Source: a virus. Taken from it: 40,032 bases of DNA. The stretch lies in IMG/VR virus record IMGVR_UViG_3300045975_000176, positions 1-40,032 of that record. One strand, given 5' to 3'. The notes under the pieces were generated by a model that did no database searches, was not told the DNA's origin, and saw only the letters and a program-made list of their open reading frames with translations. Shown in pieces: positions 23,877 to 28,494 of the stretch; within the stretch, counting starts at the first letter, position 1; each line of letters opens with the position of its first letter. The position numbers and the translations under genes were made by a program.

Positions 23877-24538
23877 TCATCATCAGGCGTCGGATCTCCC
23901 GAAACTCCCTCGATACGTGCGTGCTGACGCGCGTGGTGGGCGCGCTCGTCTTCGGTGTCGCCCATGACGCGCAGCTGTGTATGTGTGAAGGTCGCGGTGT
24001 AGGCGTCGTCGACATCGCCCAGGTCGACGCCGGAGAGGAATCGCCCCTCCGCGTTGGGCGTCCAGTCCCCCTCACGGTACTGGCGCGCGACCTCGGCCTC
24101 AATACGCACCTGCTCGAACGTGGGTTCGTCATAGAACCCCTGCGGCCGGTGCACGCGCTCGAGGACATCCAGCGTGTAGAGCTTGTGGAGATACGTCGCA
24201 TTCGCCGCAATCGGCGGCCACGTCCACGGCAGATCATCGAGCATGAGGACGACGCGCGGTTCCTGGCGATAGAGCGTGACCTGCGTATCGCGTGGCGCAC
24301 CCCACCGCAGACTGCCGCCGATCAGGCAACTCCCCAGCTCCATCCGATGAAACGTGAGCGCGTTCGGATGATCGGGCGCTCGCACGCCCAGCTCTTCGAG
24401 CGCGACGCGGAAGAGCACCTGTCGCTCCAGAGCGAGAGACTCACTGTCCCGGCGCCCGAAGGTGCGGAGGAACTCGGCAAGCTCCAGCGACGGCGGCTGC
24501 GACTGGCGCAGCACGCGGAACCATTCACGGACCGTCAT
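23873..24538 (-). CDS. Hypothetical protein upstream of terminase (221 aa)
   Basis: Start ATG 24538 overlaps the preceding stop as ATGA. Features: a helical N-terminus (WFRVLRQSQPPSLELAEFLR), a middle strand-rich part (TQVTLYRQEPRVVLMLDDLP then WTWPPIAANATYLHKLYTLD) and a charged tail. No domain recognised. Gene order directly before terL suggests a packaging accessory, but this is only position. Confidence 0.7.
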   Translation of the reverse strand: MTVREWFRVLRQSQPPSLELAEFLRTFGRRDSESLALERQVLFRVALEELGVRAPDHPNALTFHRMELGSCLIGGSLRWGAPRDTQVTLYRQEPRVVLMLDDLPWTWPPIAANATYLHKLYTLDVLERVHRPQGFYDEPTFEQVRIEAEVARQYREGDWTPNAEGRFLSGVDLGDVDDAYTATFTHTQLRVMGDTEDERAHHARQHARIEGVSGDPTPDDE

Positions 24539-25122
24539 TCGGGGTTCTCCCTCGGCTGGAGCACGCCGCGCCAATACCGCGGCAAATCGGCCTGCGCCTC
24601 GACGAGGTAGCGGTCACAGCACGGATCACAGTCGGCGATCCGCACGTGCAGCGTCGTCCAATTGTTCTTGTTGAACAGCCGCAGATGCCCCTCGCGCTTC
24701 TCCTCTGAGCAGAACGAGTGCTTCGCGCGCCATTCATAGATCGCGGCATCGCGGCCAGCCAGCCAATACAGCCGCGTGTCACTCATTCGACGTAGACCCC
24801 CCACGTCCAGAGCCACGCCGGATTCGCGCACAGCTCCATCGCGGAGTTGCCAGGAAGCACCAGCCGGCATATGGAACGTCGCGGCCGTCATCAGCCGCTT
24901 CTCGACCTCCGGCTCGATGGGCGCGTGCAGCGTCAGGCCATCGATCGAGACGGTCGGGTGCTCGAAGTTGATCCCCGCCGGCAGACCGATGAAGCGGAAC
25001 GGCTCGTCGCAGTCGACGCACCTCACATTCACCTCGGCCATGAACTTGCCGGAGTCGAGCAGCCGATGCACGTTCACAGCGGCGGCGAATTGCTCGTGCG
25101 CGCACTCGTGCGGTTTCTTCAT
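24535..25122 (-). CDS. Zinc-site phage protein, possibly two genes fused by a frame change (195 aa)
   Basis: Residues 1-75 match a common small phage protein style: VNVHRLLDSGKFMAEVNVRC, VDCDEPFRFIGLPAG, then PTVSIDGLTLHAPI. Such proteins normally end soon after. Here the frame runs on through a stretch (about 24787-24870) whose codon pattern is poor, while another frame reads LVLPGNSAMELCANPAWLWT up to a TGA that overlaps the ATG at 24786 (MSDTRLYWLAGRDA). The second half (MSDTRL onward, 83 aa) has its own start and two CxxC-like pairs (CSEE, CDPCC). The 195-aa reading is the only uninterrupted one; a split into two genes is likely the older state. Confidence 0.6.
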   Translation of the reverse strand: MKKPHECAHEQFAAAVNVHRLLDSGKFMAEVNVRCVDCDEPFRFIGLPAGINFEHPTVSIDGLTLHAPIEPEVEKRLMTAATFHMPAGASWQLRDGAVRESGVALDVGGLRRMSDTRLYWLAGRDAAIYEWRAKHSFCSEEKREGHLRLFNKNNWTTLHVRIADCDPCCDRYLVEAQADLPRYWRGVLQPRENPE

Positions 25123-25484
25123 TTGTTCACCACGACCGGCACATCGGTGCTGCCGTACGATGCCTCCGCGTCCCATGCTCGACCGAGCGCCGAGAGACGC
25201 GCAAGCAGCAGATCGTCTTTGGCTATCTCGATTTCGTGCACCATCGACGCAATCGGGTCCACCACGGCCTTCGTGAGGGCGTCGCTATGGATGCGCCGCA
25301 GGTCGTCGAGCATGACTTCGGCGTGGCGCTCGCAGACGATCCGGCCACCGTCACGCGCCTGAAAGTGCAGGCGATAGCCGCCGTGCGAATAGTTCACGAA
25401 CACGTGCAGCGTGTGACCGGTGAGCTTCTCGAACTCGGCGGCACATGCCTGCTTGGTCACGCGAGCCAGTTCGGAGAGCCTCAC
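25119..25484 (-). CDS. Hypothetical protein (121 aa)
   Basis: GTG start overlaps the previous stop (GTGA). Helical at first (LARVTKQACAAEFEKLTGHT), then strands (LHVFVNYSHGGYRLHFQARD), then a long helix (VHEIEIAKDDLLLARLSALG). No family recognised. It belongs to the co-translated run of small genes between the two terminase genes. Confidence 0.7.
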   Translation of the reverse strand: MRLSELARVTKQACAAEFEKLTGHTLHVFVNYSHGGYRLHFQARDGGRIVCERHAEVMLDDLRRIHSDALTKAVVDPIASMVHEIEIAKDDLLLARLSALGRAWDAEASYGSTDVPVVVNK

Positions 25485-25900
25485 GCGACAACCTCCTCAC
25501 ACGCCCAGATGTGGCGATGGAAGCTCCAGCGTCCATACAGCCGCCTCTCCACGCCGGCCGGCGGCTCGCCCGGAACGGGCTCCGTCCACCCTGGCTTGTC
25601 TGGCCACGCGAACCGACGTTGCACAATCGCGCCGTCGCGCGACCGGAACGGCACGATGAGCGTGCGGGCGGCATCACGGTAGGCCGTCGATACGCGACCG
25701 CGCCACACGACCGTGCCGCGTGTGTCGAGACAGACGACCTCGCAGGTCACAGGGACCGTCACGACGGTTGGCTCCTGGCTCGTCTCCTGGCTCAGCTCCT
25801 GCCGACCGTTGACCGGCGGCGCCGCCTCCACCGGCACTTTGACGAACGGCAGCACACCGAGCACCGCCAGGAAGGATCGGCGCTTCATCGCACCGCTCAT
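25481..25900 (-). CDS. Exported protein with Tat-like signal (139 aa)
   Basis: Residues 6-29 are an RR-containing signal sequence (KRRSFLAVLGVLPFVKVPVE), with a cut expected after VEA/A; RRSFL suits Tat or Sec export. The mature part is a small beta protein (TVVTVPVTCEVVCLDTRGTV then WRGRVSTAYRDAART) with a few cysteines. Start ATG 25900 overlaps the upstream stop. An exported small protein in a packaging region is unusual and its role is unknown. Confidence 0.75.
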   Translation of the reverse strand: MSGAMKRRSFLAVLGVLPFVKVPVEAAPPVNGRQELSQETSQEPTVVTVPVTCEVVCLDTRGTVVWRGRVSTAYRDAARTLIVPFRSRDGAIVQRRFAWPDKPGWTEPVPGEPPAGVERRLYGRWSFHRHIWACEEVVA

Positions 25901-26805
25901 TCGCAGCCTCCACCGCGGAAGATCGGGCGCTGCGCGGCGAGCTGGCGCGCGAACAGCACGAGGTTGGGTTCCCGCGACAGGCCGAGCCACACGCCGGGCG
26001 TGACGTCCTCGTATCCTGGCATCGGCTTCGTCCAGTCGATGGCCGCCGCGCGCTGCGCATCGTCGAGCCCACGATCCAGGCGCGACATCCGGACCTGTGC
26101 GGCGGCGTCCTGACGCCAGGACGCCGTGTCGCGCACGTAGACGTACTCGCACCGGTCGTACTCGAGCCCAGACGTCCACAATTCACGGACGAACCGCCAG
26201 CGGTGACCACGGAACGTCGTCACCGACGCTGCCATCGACGGCGATCCGCCGAAGTACGTCTCCTGCAAATCGACGATGTCATGGCCGTCGGGCCCGGCAC
26301 CGACGTAGCGGTGCCAAAGCCCGTGGCCCTTCATCAGCCCCGGATATGCCACGCGATCGGCCATCGGTGGCGCGTCCGGGTGTTCACACACCGTCGACGG
26401 GCACGGCACACTGGCGAAACACGCTGGGCACTTCGCCACCGTCAGCACTTCTTGCCGCCCTTCTTCGAGCCCTTGCCCTTGCCTTTGCCCTTGCCGTACA
26501 TGGTCACCACCTCCCTCCGATGTTCGAGAACCTCTGGCAGCAGCTGCAGCAGGGGAGGTTCCAACCTCGCGAACAGGCGTCTGAGGTAGGCCCGCCACTG
26601 CGCCGCCGTGCGCGGCCTGCTGGTGTTCGCTGTCGTCCTGACCGTCGCCATGGTCACACTCCCACTCCGTTCGCGTCTGCGGCCGGAAGAACCGCGCATT
26701 CGCCACGATCAGCCGGTCCTTCCGGTGCACGCGCACCCCGCCACACGCGCAGACGTATTCGTCGCGCTCCGGCACCCAGCGCGCCGGCACGTGCGAGCAG
26801 CTCAC
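25897..26805 (-). CDS. Zinc-ribbon protein; reading frame may join two genes (302 aa)
   Basis: The GTG at 26805 overlaps a tiny upstream gene (GTGA). Residues 1-45 are a CxxC zinc-ribbon module (RDEYVCACGGVRVHRKDRLI, then RTEWECDHGDG). From about residue 53 to 118 the frame becomes Gly/Gln-rich with low third-position GC, while another frame (26442-26651) has the normal pattern. After that the frame has good codon use again, starting near the GTG at 26448: KCPACFASVPCPSTVCEHPD, a second Cys cluster, then LQETYFGGSPSMAASVTTFR and YEDVTPGVWLGLSREPNLVL. So either a 302-residue protein or a 183-residue gene from 26448 with the first gene having lost its stop codon. Confidence 0.5.
   Translation of the reverse strand: MSCSHVPARWVPERDEYVCACGGVRVHRKDRLIVANARFFRPQTRTEWECDHGDGQDDSEHQQAAHGGAVAGLPQTPVREVGTSPAAAAARGSRTSEGGGDHVRQGQRQGQGLEEGRQEVLTVAKCPACFASVPCPSTVCEHPDAPPMADRVAYPGLMKGHGLWHRYVGAGPDGHDIVDLQETYFGGSPSMAASVTTFRGHRWRFVRELWTSGLEYDRCEYVYVRDTASWRQDAAAQVRMSRLDRGLDDAQRAAAIDWTKPMPGYEDVTPGVWLGLSREPNLVLFARQLAAQRPIFRGGGCE
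26442..26651 (-). CDS. Small Lys/Gly-tailed protein (69 aa)
   Basis: Third-position GC here is high, in contrast to the overlapping frame. GGGAG lies seven bases before the ATG at 26651. The sequence is an Arg/Leu-rich helix (AAQWRAYLRRLFARLEPP, then LLQLLPEVLEHRREVV) and a basic tail KGKGKGKGSKKGGKKC. The last part alone could be a 19-residue peptide from an internal ATG with a strong AGGGAGGTGG site. Its stop overlaps the GTG at 26448. Nucleic-acid binding is likely from charge; nothing more is known. Confidence 0.45.
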   Translation of the reverse strand: MATVRTTANTSRPRTAAQWRAYLRRLFARLEPPLLQLLPEVLEHRREVVTMYGKGKGKGKGSKKGGKKC

Positions 26806-26915
26806 GGGCGATACCCCCGCACGGCACGCAGCCACGCGCGCACGATGTAGGCGAGCGCCCACCCAAGCCCCACGGTCGCGAACGCGTCTGGCCAGGAGGT
26901 CGGCTCAGGGCTCAC
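26802..26915 (-). CDS. Tiny membrane-type peptide (37 aa)
   Basis: Not found by length-limited ORF calling. GTG start overlaps the terminase small-subunit stop (GTGA) and its own TGA overlaps the next GTG. Sequence: SPEPTSWPDAFATVGLGWAL then AYIVRAWLRAVRGYRP, one helix with a hydrophobic face and a basic end. The back-to-back GTGA junctions are what support it as a real gene. Confidence 0.6.
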   Translation of the reverse strand: MSPEPTSWPDAFATVGLGWALAYIVRAWLRAVRGYRP

Positions 26916-27544
26916 GACGTCGTTCCAGGCTCCAGCGCCGGCGGTCGAGGCACCAGCAGATTCACCGTGGGCACGTTCGGCACGATGCCCTTGATCGGGT
27001 CGTGCGCCACCAGGACGTTGACCTGATAGTTCGTGGTCACATCCCCGATGAGCGGGTTATCACCCTCCGGCCCACGCCCGAAGGCGCCAGCCGCCCGCAG
27101 CTCAAGCCCGCGCGCCGCAATGACGATCTGGGCACTCTTCACGCTGCCGCGCATCGCCTGCGCCACGTGCTTGCGGATCATCAACTGGTAGTCGTCCTCG
27201 TTGAGCGCCTTGATGCGCTGCTGGTGCCACGCCCGAAAGCGCGGGTCGAGGCGCCATTCCCACAGCGTGAGACGGCTCATCTTGAGCTGCTTGCAGATGG
27301 CGGTGTCGCTGAACGGTTGATTGTCGAGGACGGCGGACTCGACGGCCAGGGACCAGGCGACCTGCTTCGCCGTGGGCGACCACGGGGTGGTGTCGCTTTG
27401 TGTCTCGGGACTGAGGCTAGGCGCGCTTACGAGCGCGTCCGTTGGCGCGTCGGAGCCCTTCGGCGATGTCTTGCGCGAGCGCCGGGAGCGAGGCGATCTC
27501 GGCGGCGTGCTCGCGGATTTCTTTCCCGAACGCTTCGTAGTCAT
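26912..27544 (-). CDS. terS: Terminase small subunit-like DNA-binding protein (210 aa)
   Basis: Residues 1-55 are disordered and Ser/Arg/Pro-rich. Residues about 60-130 are a helix-turn-helix plus helix (SLAVESAVLDNQPFSDTAIC, KQLKMSRLTLWEWRLDPRFR, AWHQQRIKALNEDDYQLMIR) as in phage small terminases, which recognise packaging DNA and feed it to TerL. A beta tail follows (TTNYQVNVLVAHDP). The ATG at 27544 overlaps the upstream metallopeptidase gene by 128 bases, which is unusually long; no start with a better site lies inside. terL is seven genes downstream, so the terminase pair is split. Confidence 0.72.
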   Translation of the reverse strand: MTTKRSGKKSASTPPRSPRSRRSRKTSPKGSDAPTDALVSAPSLSPETQSDTTPWSPTAKQVAWSLAVESAVLDNQPFSDTAICKQLKMSRLTLWEWRLDPRFRAWHQQRIKALNEDDYQLMIRKHVAQAMRGSVKSAQIVIAARGLELRAAGAFGRGPEGDNPLIGDVTTNYQVNVLVAHDPIKGIVPNVPTVNLLVPRPPALEPGTTS

Positions 27545-27965
27545 GGGGCACCGTCCGTAACTGCGGGCGCCCATCCTCATGCAGGCGCCGTTCGCCAGTC
27601 TCCGGGTCCTCTTTACAGCGCAAGTGCTGCAACTCGTGAGAGATCAGATGCTGCTTTTCCTTCGCATCGAACGACTCCCACAACGCCGCGTCGAGCACGA
27701 TGCACCACTCGGGTTCGTCACTGCCGAGCACGGAGGCGACGAAGCGCTCGAACAGGAAGTCGTGCACATCACGCAGCGGGCCGCCGCGACTCTTCGGCTG
27801 GCAGATGAATGCCTGGCACGGGGAGCCGCGTAACATCGGCTGCTTCTGACTGCCCACCACCACAATCCGCGCGCCCCGAAGGTGCACAAAGTCGGGGTCG
27901 ATGTTCCGTAACCGCTCGACCAGCGCCTGACCTTCCGGGTGGAGCGCGTAGGTGTCAGCGAACAT
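27417..27965 (-). CDS. Putative phage metallopeptidase (182 aa)
   Basis: Contains the zinc protease motif HELQH at 110-114 (HLISHELQHLRC), followed by HEDGRPQLRTVPHDYEAFG, which supplies a later His/Asp ligand and a glutamate. The PhageMetallopep-type layout has an upstream strand region with LLDAALW-like ACC (here CIVLDAALWES). These proteins are common in Gram-negative phages, often near terminases; the natural substrate is unclear. The ATG at 27965 has no strong ribosome site. The gene follows directly after the terminator of the methyltransferase unit, so it should start a new transcript. Confidence 0.8.
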   Translation of the reverse strand: MFADTYALHPEGQALVERLRNIDPDFVHLRGARIVVVGSQKQPMLRGSPCQAFICQPKSRGGPLRDVHDFLFERFVASVLGSDEPEWCIVLDAALWESFDAKEKQHLISHELQHLRCKEDPETGERRLHEDGRPQLRTVPHDYEAFGKEIREHAAEIASLPALAQDIAEGLRRANGRARKRA

Positions 27966-28009
27966 TCATGGGAACGAGGGTACAAAACCGACCCCCATAC
28001 CGCCCAATC

Positions 28010-28039
28010 AAAAACGAAAAGGCGGCTCGAAGGCCGCCT
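28010..28039 (-). terminator. Rho-independent terminator
   Basis: On the minus strand AGGCGGC - CTTCGA - GCCGCCT forms a 7-bp GC-rich hairpin with a TTCG-type loop, followed by TTTTCGTTTTT. It lies five bases after the TAA of the 77-residue gene at 28044, ending the leftward unit that starts at 32089. Confidence 0.9.
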
Positions 28040-28043
28040 CGGC

Positions 28044-28277
28044 TTACTTGCCTTCCTGCAGGTCCCGGATGGCCTGCGCGATGTCGCACAGGATATTCTC
28101 GCGGCGAGCCTCTCGCCAGATGTCCGCCGCGCTCGTCGCGGTCAACAGCATCCGCCCGTCGACCGTGTGCACTTCCGTGGCGATGGCGCTGCCGAGCATA
28201 CCGTCGCGCACGCTGACAATGTGCAGCGGGTTCACGGCGCTGCGGCCGCCACCCGTCAATTCAATCCAGATGAACAT
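28044..28277 (-). CDS. Small beta protein, last gene before the terminator (77 aa)
   Basis: ATG 28277 has GGAGGA eight bases upstream. The fold looks like a single-domain beta strand protein (FIWIELTGGGRSAVNPLHIV, VRDGMLGSAIATEVHTVDG) followed by a helix (AADIWREARRENILCDIAQA). FIWIELTGG...VNPLHIVSV with a following RMLLTA is a recurrent small phage/bacterial motif (bacterial self-contained SMALL domain); function unknown. Confidence 0.75.
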   Translation of the reverse strand: MFIWIELTGGGRSAVNPLHIVSVRDGMLGSAIATEVHTVDGRMLLTATSAADIWREARRENILCDIAQAIRDLQEGK

Positions 28278-28281
28278 GGGG

Positions 28282-28488
28282 TCAGTCCTCCAGGGATGCG
28301 TCCGGGTGAATGATCGTCGCGCCGCCGGAGCGGCACGACAGGCAGGGTTGCAGCCACCGCGGCCCGGCCAGCGAGACCAGATCGTGGTGGCAGTCGAGCG
28401 GAGCGCCACACTGCTCACAGCGCGGCGCCACGAGCGGGGGGAACACACGGTCGAGCAGACGGAGATACCAGCGTCGGATGATGCCCAT
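28282..28488 (-). CDS. Small Cys-rich protein with two CxxC pairs (68 aa)
   Basis: Starts MGIIRRWYLRLLDRVFPPLV (amphipathic, basic) and then has CEQCGAPLDCHHD and CLSCRSGGAT, a zinc ribbon. It sits seven bases after the methyltransferase stop and four bases before the next gene. No family recognised; zinc-ribbon proteins of this size are frequent in this phage. Confidence 0.7.
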   Translation of the reverse strand: MGIIRRWYLRLLDRVFPPLVAPRCEQCGAPLDCHHDLVSLAGPRWLQPCLSCRSGGATIIHPDASLED

Positions 28489-28494
28489 GGGGGG

